64,000 nt of DNA from Lates calcarifer (lineage: Eukaryota > Chordata > Actinopteri > Centropomidae). The position numbers were made by a program, and so were the translations under genes. Position 1 is the stretch's first letter. Each line of letters starts with the position of its first letter. This document shows positions 13,061 through 24,640 of this stretch, in pieces. The stretch spans positions 1,875,565 to 1,939,564 of the forward strand of contig NC_066838.1 in assembly GCF_001640805.2 (NCBI RefSeq). The letters run 5' to 3'. The notes below the pieces were generated by a model. The model ran no database searches and was not told the origin of the DNA. It was given only the letters and a program-made list of their open reading frames with translations.

Positions 13061-13611
13061 AGCGTTTTTAAGTTTGCATATTTTCAATGGTTCTCTGGAT
13101 TTTGTCTTACGTGGGGCCCATAGTGTCAGACTTGAACCCTGATCTAACCAAATTCTAATCTAGAATTTGAAAGGTATGGAAGAACAACATATTTGTCTCT
13201 CACTGTGATGAAGTGCTGCTTTTTCACATAAGAATCATTGCTCAGTTAAAGACATATGGGCTTTTGTTTGTTTAACAATGACACCTATCAATCAATTCCA
13301 ACCAAGCTGCCTTATGAAAACAATTTAAACATCAACCCTCCATCATACATGTATCTACACACTTCAATCCTTTAAGAGGAATGAATATTGTGTACTGTGT
13401 GAACAGAGTACCCTACATGGGAGCAAATATTGTACAGCAATGATGATGGTCAGTGTGGTAGACTAGGTACTATACAGTTCTGTGCAGAAATCCTGGGGCT
13501 CTAGGTGAGGCATTGCAGTCTTTATTGGAAAAAATAACGCAAGAGAAACTACTCCCCTAATCTCTCTTCACCTTTCATGGGAAAAAAGCTTCTTTTGCCA
13601 ACAGTGTACTG

Positions 13612-13890
13612 TAGTATTCATCATCCAGACTGGCTATGCCAAATACTGAAGGACTGAAGGAAGGTGAAGGTTCTTTATTTCCATTTGATCTCTCTCAAGT
13701 TGGATCTCCACCACAGAAGGTCTTTGATATCCTCCAAGAGGATGTCTCAGAGGAAGCCTTTTATGATAAGCCAAGCTGGGTCGACCCTGAGAACGATGCA
13801 TGTAACTTGCCGCTAAGCCAGCCAGCATGCTCATTTTCACGCCTCTTTTTCCAACTAGGCTGGGGTTTCCTTTTGTCTCTCTGTGTTTGA
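13612..13890 (+). CDS. Weak coding-exon candidate
   Basis: An open + frame with an in-frame ATG at 13636 reads an acidic, protein-like peptide (for example VFDILQEDVSEEAFYDKPSW) and ends at 13890. A TAG lies just upstream at 13612. The acceptor 'tcttttgccaacag' lies about 20 bp before that stop, and a poor donor (GCAT|GTAACT) sits near 13800. I do not recognise the peptide. The composition is less repetitive than most chance frames in the window, which is the only reason to list it. Confidence 0.1.
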
Positions 13891-14330
13891 GTCCATTTGC
13901 CAGAGAGACCAGCAAGTACACTTTGTTCTCTGTGTAAAATATGGCAGTGTCTTAGGAAATATTCCTGCAGTTTAGGCCAAGAAATCCCAAGGCTTTTCAA
14001 AAGAGCTTCTCAAAAGTTTCAGCTGGGCACACACAGTCATTTGCACAAACTTATATATGTAATGTGAACTGTATGGGAAGTTTTACATTCAGAGCATTCA
14101 TATGGAAGATTCTGTGTTAACTATAATGATGAGTATGTTAGAAGCAGTAGCATAAAAGTTAAATGTTTTAAAAGGGCATGGAACTTCTCAGAAATTCACT
14201 AAATTAAACTATGTCTTTTTTGTCTTTAAAATCTTGACTGACTTTGAACTCTGTGGAACCCTTAAATTAATTACATTTATTATCATGTTCATGGCGCAAG
14301 AGTGACAGGCACACAGCAAGCCTAATAGTC

Positions 14331-14346
14331 AAAAAAAAAAAAAAAA
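14331..14346. repeat. Poly-A tract (A16)
   Basis: Homopolymer run, with no retroposon body recognised upstream. Confidence 0.9.
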
Positions 14347-14729
14347 GTCAAAAGAAGTTAGAGGAAAAAATATCAGAGATATCATACCCAAACACAAATG
14401 CTTGGCTTTGTATTGTATCTTTGGTCAAAGCCCTACAGGTGCAACAAAATGTTTGCAGATTTTTATTTCAGCCTTTTCAATTTTCACAATAAATTCCCTG
14501 TTTCCAGTTCTTTTAAAACTTGACTTTGTCTGTGTCAACAATCTCTTCTTAATGCTATAATTTATTGTGACAGGTGACCCTGGAGTTCTTATTGTAGTGT
14601 ATCACAGACATGTCTGGTTTTTGTATTTTTGATGCCTGTATTGGTTCAAAATGAATTTTTAGAATTGCCCAAACAGTACACAGTAAAGCTGCACCACTCA
14701 ATATTCCTATGCTGGATCAAAGGAGTGAG

Positions 14730-14775
<46 letters not shown>
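14730..14775. repeat. (ATT)15 microsatellite
   Basis: A pure trinucleotide array of about 46 bp. Translated, it yields a poly-leucine stretch in a spurious 112-codon + frame. Confidence 0.97.
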
Positions 14776-16454
14776 GAGACTTCTGCTAAGGATATTTGTC
14801 ATTTAGATCACATAAATTCTCATACATGTAGTTTTCATTTAAACCCCAGGTCTGGACCAAACTCAAAAACACTTTTAAAACAACAGGTTTCCTTGAATTT
14901 CATTGCACACAGCACTGCACAGAATTTCCATCCAGTGTCTGGCTGGACACCTGCCTTGTTTAGATAAGATTGAACTGAGAGATTCCAAAGTGGGGATGTT
15001 CAATTCAATGGAGTGTGAAATACACAATGTCAGGATCTATCTGGTGGATTCTGGTCTACAGAGGACAGAAAGGGGGGGAGGGGTTGCACAGCTACAAAAA
15101 TTATGTTCAAGCAGGCAGAGGCAGTACCACAGTGGCCTTGATCAGTGATGTGTAAATGTCTGTCTGTTTGTTGCCCAAGAGCAAAGCATAATAACCCTTG
15201 CTGCATGTCAGACATCTGACACCTTTCAAACACATCAAGTACACTCATTCTTTGCCACCTTACCCCTTATTTTTCCATATGTTTTCTCAGAGGGGAATAT
15301 AAATGAATCTAAACTTGAAACTAAATTTCACATAGTTTTCTCTCATTTTTATTGGTTTAGGTTTTTAAATTTGATGTTCTTACCTATATGTCTGTGTGTC
15401 TCTAACTGTAGTTAGTAAACTGACTTATTTTCTGTTTTTTCTGGCAAAAACATAATGTATGCTTCTCAGTGCCAGTAGTGCTACTGTGTCTGACAACATG
15501 AAACAGTAGACTGAGCAGGCTTCCACAGGTGAGTAGGTTTTGTTATGGGAGCAGATCAATTACATGTCAGTCTTTTTTTCTTTTTTTTATTAGAATCCCT
15601 ATTAGTACTAGCTTAAAGCCTTCACTATTCTTCCTGGGGTGCAACTCTTCATCTTAGGTTTTCATAATCCTATTGTAAGGTTCCTATGTCATGATAATCT
15701 GACCAAATGATGATATACACTGGTCAGTAACATTGATTTTGACTTGATTGATTAGACTGATCAGACTTAAAATTCTGATTACAACTTCAGCATTAGAATG
15801 AGAATCAGAGAAGCAGCCAATGCATCTTTCCCAACACAAGTTTGATGACACAACTTCAGCAACGTCAGCTCTGTGTTCAACATGTTCACACAGTACAACT
15901 GACAGGGACTGGAATCAAAGCATTCATATACCTCTGTGTTCTTGAGTTATGATGTTGTTTTACTTTCCTTCTAAAGCTGAGACAGTTAGATTGGAATTTA
16001 GCTTTACTTTTCTCTGGGTATTGAAATGACCTTGAAATTCATTTGAACATTGTTGCAAAATAGTAGAGTAGTGAGCACTTGAGGGGCTACTTGAAAGAGC
16101 TACCTGGTAACATGCTGAAGGGAACCAAACACCCCCCAAACTTGTTTACTGCCAGCTGGCAGTTAGCTAGCCTGTTCGCTAACTGCACATTAAGTTAACA
16201 CAGTCAGTTAAAGACTGTCGGATGGTGCCACAAGGCTAATATATCAGTTTCCCCTACAACTAATTCATGTCTCAGAGAATGCAAAAGCTCCACCTATTTC
16301 AACTCTATGAGCCATCCACTAACTGCAGCAGTTCCATACCAGTAAAGAGATTTTGGTCTGATATTTCACTGTTATAAAGGACAAAATAGCTCTCCATTTT
16401 TTAAAGACATTTATTATTTCTGTTTTGCAGGAATGTAATTGGGAGTGTCTTTGT

Positions 16455-16475
16455 AAAAAAAAAAAAAAAAAAAAA
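16455..16475. repeat. Poly-A tract (A21)
   Basis: The longest A run in the window. It could mark a decayed retroposon 3' end, but no body is recognised upstream. Confidence 0.95.
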
Positions 16476-16614
16476 TACACGCACATACGACTGCAGCAGT
16501 GCTCTCTTCTTCTGCCAGTTCAGCTTTCCAGACTTCATGCAAAGACTTGAATACTTGAATTACTTGAATGCTGTGTGTATATTGTGTGGGATTTTGTGAG
16601 AGTGTGTTGGTGGT

Positions 16615-16647
16615 TGTGTGTGTGTGTGTGTGTGTGGGGGGGGGGGG
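16615..16647. repeat. (TG)n-G12 compound tract
   Basis: A TG run passes directly into twelve consecutive G residues (16636-16647). Alternating TG can adopt Z-DNA and G runs can form quadruplex-type structures. Both make length unstable. Confidence 0.93.
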
Positions 16648-18059
16648 TGCATCAAGACACAATAGGAGCCAACAGATGTCTCTCTATCTCTTTCTCCCTC
16701 TCTTCCTCCTCATTTGTCTCTGCAGTACGTAGGTGGAGCTCACCAGCAGAGACAGACAGAGGGTGAATAAAACAAGAAAATGAGAGCAATGTGGCTCAAC
16801 CATTTTGCCATCACGTTGATTTACTCTCCTTTTTAAGGCCATGCATGGAGAATTTTTTTCCTCCTTCTTGTTTCTCAAGTACAAACAGCAACACAGCAAT
16901 TTCATTCCATTTTTGTCCTGCTTCTCATCTTCCTTAGTGATGGCCCATCAGTGATCTGAGTCTGTTTACTGTATGCTTCTGCTCCTTTCATGAAATAATG
17001 CAGATATTCTGGCACACTCATGTAGCACAATATGGAGTCGGCTGAGAAGAGGTGCAAGACCATTTGTTTAGAGAACAGCCTTGAGAAAACAAAGTGTGAA
17101 CACCTGTGAAAAAAATTGCTTGCGCCTTTACTGCACATTATCAATAGTGTAATAATGCTCCATGTCTTACAGAGAAGGTGAAAAAAAGCCTTTATCTGAG
17201 TACAAGCATACAGGCAGATAAATGGTGGTATTATTCTGTCTCCTAAGTTCTCCTATAACACCAGTTGTTTGCATGTATCATCAAATCCAGCTCTGTTTCC
17301 TATGGTTTTTTGTTCTAATGTAGCAATTAGACAATAACACTGTATGACCCATGCTAAAGCAGTTCAGTGCCCCCACAGTAACAGTGGATTATAAAGTCAG
17401 GATGTCCAATAAATTATTTAGAGCTTTCACGGCAGAGTTGATGTTTTTATTATTTAACCATGCTCACCATTTCTCCCCAGCATAGGGTTAGCAAGGGTCA
17501 ACCCTAACCCTAGGGTCAGCAAGTTTAATGTGAAACATTAAAGTTCTCAATCTTGGAAATTCTTAAAACTGAACTGAATAGTCCCACCTCAAGGTCAACT
17601 TACCTGCTTTTAACTATATCACATGGTCTTCATTAGTGGAGTGAGTTTGCTCAGTTTCCATGGAGTTGCTGTCATGATTTCATCCATTGCACTTTTGGGA
17701 CTTAGTTTGCATATACACTATATAAAGACATGAAAAACTGTTTTCAAACATGCAGAGGACAAGAAGAACTGCAAAGTCTGAATTGTTGTTCAGCCAAATA
17801 TAACAAAGGGCCAAGAGGCTGCAATTATTTTCACTAGTGTGCATGTGTGGAATGTGTCCATATATGCATACCCCTGACTGTAGTGTACATAAGAACAAGA
17901 CCTGTCACTACATTTACATGTACTTTATACCAAATGTAACACACCTTTGTCTGAATTCCTGCTGTCTACAGTAAAGTAATGTCCATCTCCAGCACTGATG
18001 GCCCTCTACTGACTTTCCATCCATTCACAGTGCCTCTATGAACAGAGGGTTACATACAA

Positions 18060-18440
18060 ACACAGCATTACTCCTCCTCCACTGCTAACGTCTGGACCAG
18101 AGCCAGTCTATCCTTCCAACCCCCTCATCCTCCACCCCCTGCTCTTTCCTCCTCTCATCACAGGCTCCTTGCCTGGAGGCTGGAAGTGCTCCAAGAAGCA
18201 CTGGGGAGGGAGGGGGTGGTCGCTTGTGACAGAGAAACGCAGAAGCTCTGAGCATTGCTGGGCAGAATGAATGACCCTCAGCAGCCCCAAAGCCTGAGGG
18301 ACTGTTGGCTCACTGATGGCTCTGTTCATGACGTCCAGACACAGATGCTGCAAGTTTGTAGGGAGAAGACACAGCTTCCAGGACGGCCCCCAGCAACCCC
18401 AAGAGGGAAGAGAGGAAATGTGTAGGCCATTGCTTCATGC
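18060..18440. other. GC-richer island containing an exon candidate
   Basis: This stretch is clearly richer in G+C than its flanks and complex in content. The - strand exon candidate at 18108-18347 lies inside. On the + strand an acceptor-like 'tcctctcatcacag' (ending about 18163) also occurs but opens only a short frame. The island could be a coding exon, a long non-coding exon or a conserved element. Confidence 0.35.
18108..18347 (-). CDS. Candidate coding exon, minus strand
   Basis: Read on the - strand, a good acceptor (TTCTCC...CTTGCAG, exon from 18347) opens a frame starting HLCLDVMNRAISEPTVPQAL and continuing through HSAQQCSELLRF and a QPPGKEP segment to a TAG at 18108-18110. In my hand count roughly two thirds of its codons end in G or C, unlike the AT-rich surroundings. 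That bias is the best coding signal in the window. It could stop as a terminal exon at 18108 or splice earlier at a GC-type donor, CAG|GCAAGG, ending at 18173 (175-bp exon). I do not recognise the protein. No ATG with good context lies upstream, so it would be internal or terminal. Confidence 0.25.
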   Translation of the reverse strand, partial: HLCLDVMNRAISEPTVPQALGLLRVIHSAQQCSELLRFSVTSDHPLPPQCFLEHFQPPGKEPVMRGGKSRGWRMRGLEG

Positions 18441-18975
18441 ACTGTACAAAAACAAAAAAAAAAGGACAAGTTATGCTAACCTTTCTTCTGAACTGCGAAT
18501 CTTAGAGCACTGGCAGATCATATTCTACAATTTCATAGATTTGTGTGTCATGTTTGTTTCACTTGAAGTTCTTTTGAGAAATATTTAAGAAACATATAAT
18601 TGATAAATAAGAAACATGCCTTATAGCAGCACCAGACAACTGTGTGTGTGACCTGAGAAGTAGCAGTTAGGAAACTTAACCTTTCAGAAAATGTTGAGTT
18701 TCCTCAGTACCCTGCATACAGTATTCATGTTTAACAATCTTTCCAGCTCATACAAGATTTCTGAAATATATTATATAATCAAAATCAACCAATCAACCAG
18801 TGGGTCAATCATTCAGGGCTACTGCCTGGTAAAATGAATGCCCAAATCAGCTGCTATAATAACCATGATGACCAATTAACGTCTCACCTGGTGGAAAGCT
18901 GGTGAGGGATCACATCCCTGTCACTGGGCTAGTGACTCCAAATGATTGGTCACACTGTCTGTACAAAGAGGTTAG

Positions 18976-19100
18976 GTAGAGCTGAAATAATTGGTTGACC
19001 GATTGCTTAGTCATTCAATAACAAATAAAACAGCAACTATGTTGATATTCAGTTTATTGATATATTGCCAAAAATGTACAAAAATTTTGCAATGTTTAGT
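18976..19100 (+). repeat. Dispersed teleost repeat ('gctgaaataattggttgac' type)
   Basis: The block 'gctgaaataattggttgacc', then 'gattgcttagtcattcaata' and 'cagcaactatgttgatat', matches the layout of a widespread fish repeat built from gctgcaacgattag / gattaatcga words. This copy is diverged. A short reversed relic may lie at 46735-46775. Its class is not known to me. Confidence 0.5.
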
Positions 19101-20610
19101 ATCACTCTAGAGAGAAATAACACTTTTTCAGATAAAATTAGAACAGTTTTTTAATCACAGGCGGTCAAAATCATTACTTAATATTTGTAAAATTAATCAG
19201 AGCTCAAAATAAAATCATTTGCAATTTTTCCCATCTTTTTGCAGTGTGTCCATCTGGCCCCACTGAGCACTACAAGAGAAACTGACTATTGAGCCATCCA
19301 ATGGCACTGGGCCTTGCCCAGCGGGGCTTTGTAACAGAAGTGGCCCAGTCCTGTTTTGTCTGACCCATAATTCACTGGGGCGGCCTCAGAGATAGTGAAT
19401 ATCTCTGCCAGAAAGCATGAAAAAACCCCACCATGCTAAACCAAGTGTACCACATGAAGGAAACAAGGAACTGTATCAAGAGGACAAACAGCCATGTGAA
19501 ACAGCAGTGCAAGAAAAAAGCTGAAACCACACAAACGCATCCTGGAATAGATGTCTTAAAAGGAATAGACATCTGAACCATTTCCACACAAAGGCACCAG
19601 TGACGGCCTCCACTCACTCATCCTTAATACATTCCAAACACCGCCAGCTCCCTGAGGAAATAACATATTCATTCAGTTCACTTCAACAGTATGTAGAAAG
19701 ATGGAGGATTTGTACAGCTGTGGGCCTGTTAGTAACTAAGCTCCTCATAAATGGGTTAATGATGTGTGGAGTTGACTTTAAGATGCTGCATCAGTGTGGA
19801 TAATTACTGAATTAAATCAGATTATTTCTTTTTGCTCAACAGTATTTGACTGATACCTGATCTCTGAATCACTGCATATAGTATCTCTGCATTTATTCAG
19901 CAATTCAAGGTCTGATGTTGTGTTCACTACAACTGTTTCCCCTAATTGAAAACACAGTCACAAGACACGGATAAGATCTCCCTGTCCCAGAGCCAGAAAA
20001 CTAGAAACAGAAAAACTCATGCATAAAAGGTGACAAGCAAAAGTGTGTAACCCTTTACTATACTATTTCCTTTATCAGTTTACAAAACTATGAGCCCACT
20101 AATGTCCCAACCAGACCAACACTGGGATCTGCAAATGCAAGTGGGCCTTAGCGGCACTGTTTTCTTTTATGGAAGACAAGGCCTCTGGAAAGCCTCACAA
20201 CACAAAAGGCCTGTTAGTTTTTCACAAAAAAAATTGTCATTTTTTGTCTTCTGTTGCCTAGTTTGACAACTGGGATATTGACCTATAGCAGTACAGCTCT
20301 TCATGCACAACTATAGACATAGTGGACCAAAAGAAGAGAAACTATCCACAGTATAAGAGGATATATTAATGTTATTATGATATATTATTTTGAGACTACA
20401 ATGGATAAACAGTATACACGGAGCAGTGGATGGATGTGTAGCAAGCATCAAATAATACTTTCTTGTTATAGCAACTTATCATGGCATTCCCAGAAAACAA
20501 TTGTTCTAATGAGATACTGTAATTTTGAACAAGTGATGTGATAATAACAAATGTTTCATGAAAAGCTGAGTGATTTGGTGTTTGGTAATAACAAGAGTAA
20601 AGAGTGTCAT
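19100..20610. other. Unique DNA, no gene seen
   Basis: The patch 19240-19400 is more GC-balanced and could be conserved, but it has no open frame between splice sites. The rest is AT-rich and featureless. Confidence 0.5.
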
Positions 20611-20612
20611 GA

Positions 20613-20725
20613 TTTGTTGGGTCTCTCTCTGTATGGTCTAGACCTGCTTTATATGAAAAGTGCCTTGAGATGACTTTTGTTGTGATATGGTGCTATATAA
20701 ATAACATTGAATTGAATTGAATGAT
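20613..20725 (+). repeat. Teleost LINE/SINE-type 3' tail, copy 2
   Basis: Better preserved than the copy at 2163-2250. It runs 'gacctgctttatatgaaaag' then 'tgccttgagatgactttt', then 'ggtgctatataaataa', and ends in GAATT tandem units (attgaattgaattgaatg). It is the same family and orientation as copy 1, 5'-truncated. Confidence 0.75.
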
Positions 20726-20729
20726 AACA

Positions 20730-21943
20730 TGAAAAAAGATCTTGTTAAAATGAGAAAAGGTTCTTCTTGTAACAAGAAACTGAGCAACATTTTTTGTCAT
20801 TGTGGCTATAATATGCTTCCATGAAGTTAAAATTACATCACTGGACATAAACATTGATTTTAGACACTGAATACGTTCAAAATGGTTTTTAACATTTAAC
20901 ACTAATGCACTGAAAGTTGCATTAGATGTAAACCATGAGGTGCAAAATCATCAGCAACGGTGCCCCCTGCAAAATAGTGCAGATTTATTTGTTTTGGTGG
21001 AACATTGTCTTGTGGGGAGGGAATCACTGTCATTAAAATGGCTAATTCCCAGAAAAAAAAAAAACACTATGAAAAAAGTGCATAGGTTGCTGGCTCAGAG
21101 GTCATTGTTGTTTCCAGTTGTGAAGGGGATTTTGAGATGCAGCCACTGGCGAGTGTATACCCACAGTTATCCGATGAGAGACTACTGTCTTCCTAATCCT
21201 CTATGTATCTGAAGTTCCCATATTGGAGGACAAAATATTGTATAATAGCAGTTCAGTCTGGTTATCAGGCTACATCAGTATAGTGCTGCTGTAGATCCTG
21301 TTTAGTAGGCACCAGTCATTTAGAATGCAAACTTATGAATGCAAAACTCATACACCACTGGAGATGCTGTAGCACACAATATGTAAACCACAGATAATAG
21401 CTGTTTGTTGATGGTGTGTGAGAGCAGCAGCAGCCTGAGTACAAACAGTGCAGACAGACCACCGGGCTTTGAAGAAAAGCTCTCCCCAGTGAGCTGGCCA
21501 GCTGTATATCACTGAATCAAAACAGTCTGTCTCTCTCACACTATCTCATCTGTTTCTGTCTCCCTGTCTGTCTGCCTTATACTCGCTTATCTGTTCTACA
21601 CTGAATGCCTGCCTCTCTCTGCCTCTCATCTTATGGATCTTTGGCTCTGGTGGTAAGTGTATTTGCTACAGTGGGCGAAGCCACATTTATATTTGCAGTT
21701 TGCATCAAGATAATAATTACAGACCTTTACACCTTAAAGGAAAAAAAACATTTGTATTTGTATTGGATTAGTCTTTAATTTAAAGTTATAGCTGACATTG
21801 TATTGGCTTTGCTGCTACACGACTGGCTCGTCATCTTTGACCCCACTATCCAACCTCATTCCCTCTCGCCACATTAATCTACTCTTGTCCTTTATCCAGC
21901 TCCTCTCACTCGATGGGAAATCCACTGCAACAGGTTTACACAT

Positions 21944-21981
<38 letters not shown>

Positions 21982-22560
21982 TTTCGTCTTGTGTACTCTT
22001 GTGTACACCAGTATCATACTTTTTATTTTCATCTTTGCAGCATGACTAAACAGCTATTTTTACACCCTCTGTAACACTGCTTGCAAACTGAATGACTATT
22101 ATGTGCTCTTGCAGACCATGTGACCATCTCCCCTGTGAAGGGTCAGGGTTCATACAGCAAATTAGAATGGAAATGCATTTTACCAGTAAACAGTGTGCTA
22201 GTGTTGACCTGTCAAATATTTGTCCAGCACAAACTCCCTGTAATATCACATGTGTGTGCAAAAGGCTCAAGTTGTGTTCTTTGTCTGTTGTCTTCAGATA
22301 AAAGCAAGAAAAATACCACACAAAAAACACTGAACAAAGCCTAGATCACCTAGTCTTTCAAAAATAAGGCCATCTGTCCAACTTTGATCCAGAGTAAGAG
22401 CAAAGATGGACAGAGCTATGACTTCTTGCCATATTGACATAAACTTTGCTGTGTACTTTCATGACCTCAGGAAGTTGCTTCCTTTTGATTCTGATGATCT
22501 CCCGGACCTTTTTTCCATAAAACAAACAAAAACAGTGTCTCTAAAGGCAAATTTATGGTT
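20730..22560. other. Unique DNA with a CA microsatellite
   Basis: No gene is seen. A donor-like GGTG|GTAAGTGT near 21652 follows a pyrimidine-rich stretch but has no acceptor upstream. Complex sequence at 21400-21530 could be conserved. Confidence 0.5.
21945..21979. repeat. (CA)17 microsatellite
   Basis: Uninterrupted CA run of about 35 bp. Confidence 0.96.
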
Positions 22561-22601
22561 TCTACATACAGGTGGCTGCGATGGTGGCATCTGTTGTAAC
22601 T

Positions 22602-22643
22602 CAAGCATCCAGATTTCATCATCTGCTCGAGTCTGGATGCTTG
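22602..22643. repeat. Perfect 12-bp inverted repeat
   Basis: Arms CAAGCATCCAGA (22602-22613) and TCTGGATGCTTG (22632-22643) are exact reverse complements around an 18-nt spacer. Pairing does not extend beyond the arms. Confidence 0.9.
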
Positions 22644-22786
22644 TTTGTTTGTACTGCATACTTCCAATCCTTGGATCTGTTCTCATTAAGCAGTAGCACA
22701 CATGTTTTCATGTTTTTCAGCCAGATACAACTACATGTGTACAAGTTGCTTATATTTGTTGTATCTGCATGTTGTTGTATTTGTAC

Positions 22787-22841
22787 TTGGGGGTATGCAT
22801 ACACATGTGTTTTGCGAGCATATATGTATGCATACCTCCAA
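22787..22841. repeat. Long imperfect hairpin
   Basis: Arm 22789-22809 pairs with 22819-22839 at 20 of 21 positions (two are G-U pairs), around a 9-nt loop, and the outer TT/AA adds two more pairs. The core is GGTATGCATAC / GTATGCATACC. It could be a small-RNA precursor-like hairpin or a decayed palindromic element. There is no evidence of transcription. Confidence 0.8.
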
Positions 22842-22859
22842 TTGCTGTATGTATAGAAG

Positions 22860-24490
22860 AGCACGAGCGTCCACAGTCCAGATGTAAGTCCACTGCTGTC
22901 CACAGTCACAGAAACCAAGAATGGGTCATTATGCTAATAATTTGTCCTACAGATAATCTACAGAGTGTACTACTGTGGCAGTAATATCAGTGGACCGGTG
23001 TGTCTGACAGATGAAAGCATTGACTGACTAACACTGCCATCATTAGACATCACCGCTTCATAAAGCATACAGAACGGGGGCTTCTGAGTATAAATTCACG
23101 GCGGAGGGGGGAAGGGTTTGCATGTTGCACAGCTGGTCTGTAATTTCACTTTACCCACTGTTATCTTTGCCCGTTATGCTTGTGCAACTGTTGACAATTA
23201 CTGTTTTCATTCACATGCTATTTACCCACTCCACCATCGCTCTCCAATTTCTTTTGGTCCTTCAAGCATTTGTGGCTTATTGTCCGCATTCCCCTTTTCA
23301 ATCCATCTGCCTTTTCAGTCTGATGTGTCTCTCCACCCTCTTTTATCCTTTCTCTCTTTTTCTTCATATCTTTGTCTTTTCTATTCTTTACTTCTGAACT
23401 GTTCTTTCTCTGTATCTCCTCACCATACTGCTGCAACCCAGTCAGTGGAATCCTACCTAATACCAGTTTTTACACCCTACTTATAGCTATGAGTATGGAG
23501 TGGCTTTATCCTTACTATTTAAGTCTTCACTCTACATCTGTCACTATCAGGTTCCTGTCAAAGTTATGTCGCATATTTCCATTGAGTATGCTCCATTTCA
23601 TATCCAGTGGGTGGAAACACTGGAGTCAGTCACCTCTCTTTGCTCCATGAACTCTGACCTCTGAGTGTAGAGCCTCACCTTCACAAAGCAGACTCCCCTC
23701 CCTGGGGAGTCAGTGCAAAGTCACATCAATTAGACAGCTTTGGTTAATTAGCTGGTTAATGCATCAGAGGGGATGAGTGGGACAGAATGAGCGGGCTAGA
23801 AACAGCTTATGGCTTGTGTTTTTCCTCTCCTTCAACTGAATGTGCTGTGTCTTGCCACCATTAGCCACATATGTATGGTGATGATTTTGGTCTGTAAATT
23901 GGTCTGGAATTATTTTGCATATCTTAGATTACCAATCTATCTTGAAGGTGTTAAATGGTCCATGATAAGTTCTGACACCTTGAAGACTCTGGCTGGATGT
24001 TCCGACAGTCCAGCCACCTAAAGGTGCCCTCAGACAGCTAGCAGTTCTTTGCTCTTTGTCACCAAGTTCAGCTTTTTCAACTTTCTGCCATACCTCGCTA
24101 TGTGACCATGGCAACCAAAGAAACCACTGAGGAAGGTGATAGAGGAGCTGATTTTACTATATCTGAGTTACCTGAATTACACACCTCTTCACCCACAGAG
24201 AACAGACAGATCAAGGAATGGTATTACAGAAAATCAGTCAAAGTCTGATTATCCTGGTCCTACTCTAATAAACAACATCAAGTATATTAGTTAGCCAAAA
24301 ATAAACTACAACCCACTCTGTTTGCTGTGTGATGAGATTCAACTAGCTAGATGGCAGCAGTCTGTGGTGCAGGCTGGAAGGATTAGAAGAAGCAAGGGAG
24401 TTACAGTGATGATGTCACACCCTGCAGCTGCCCATTCAAATCATCTTCAGGAAGCATTGTTGTTTCCATTTTTGTACAGTTCAAACAAAC
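22860..24490. other. Unique DNA with a pyrimidine-rich zone
   Basis: The stretch 23200-23430 is pyrimidine-rich on the + strand, which produces a spurious 122-codon frame. The TAAT-rich island 23640-23815 is listed separately. No gene is seen. Confidence 0.5.
23640..23815. promoter_or_regulatory. Candidate element with clustered TAAT motifs
   Basis: Within 40 bp there are three homeodomain-type words: CAATTA (23727), TTAATTAG (23744) and GTTAATGCAT (23755). They sit in otherwise complex, balanced sequence. Clustering of such words is typical of developmental enhancers. Activity is inference. Confidence 0.25.
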
Positions 24491-24499
24491 AAGATACAA

Positions 24500-24640
24500 C
24501 ATATTAATCTGTGAGTTCTACAGGTGTTGGTAGGAGAATTTTGTTACCACTGGGCCGAGTCAGGCTAGCTGTTTCCCCCTTGTTTCCAGTCTGTGTGCTA
24601 AAACAAGATAAGAAGCTCAACTAACTCCTCCAAAGTACTG
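24500..24640 (+). repeat. Dispersed repeat family B, copy 1
   Basis: The core is 'caggctagctgtttccccct' followed by 'tgtttccagtct', and the copy ends in an 'aagctcaactaactcc' zone. The family recurs at 45485-45590 and 49632-49765, all on the + strand. I recognise it as a very abundant percomorph repeat with a 'cagctagcctggctctgtcc' signature on its other strand. I cannot place it in a class. Confidence 0.65.

Larger units (their letters stand above)
13900..18050. other. Unique DNA with several simple repeats
   Basis: No gene is identified. It holds A16 (14331-14346), an ATT array (14730-14775), A21 (16455-16475) and a TG/G12 tract (16615-16647). A splice-like 59-bp cassette at 15470-15528 is closed in all frames. 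A long pyrimidine tract at 16679-16725 ends in TGCAG. Telomere-like words occur at 17484-17512. On the - strand, a perfect CAG|GTAAGT donor at about 17600 has no open exon. Confidence 0.5.

Noticed and set aside
14629..14967. 112-codon + frame with a poly-Leu run
   Set aside because: The leucines come from the ATT microsatellite; the rest is unremarkable.
15470..15528. 59-bp segment with acceptor and strong GTGAGTAG donor (+)
   Set aside because: Stops in all three frames, so it could only be a non-coding exon, and nothing supports that.
16081..16260. 'gctagctaactgg'-type words suggesting another dispersed repeat
   Set aside because: Could not match an ordered set of blocks to a known layout; boundaries not definable.
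17600..17680. Perfect CAG|GTAAGT donor on the - strand
   Set aside because: The segment before it has stops in every frame and a weak acceptor.
23118..23486. 122-codon + frame
   Set aside because: Produced by pyrimidine-rich DNA; low-complexity Ser/Leu/Phe content.
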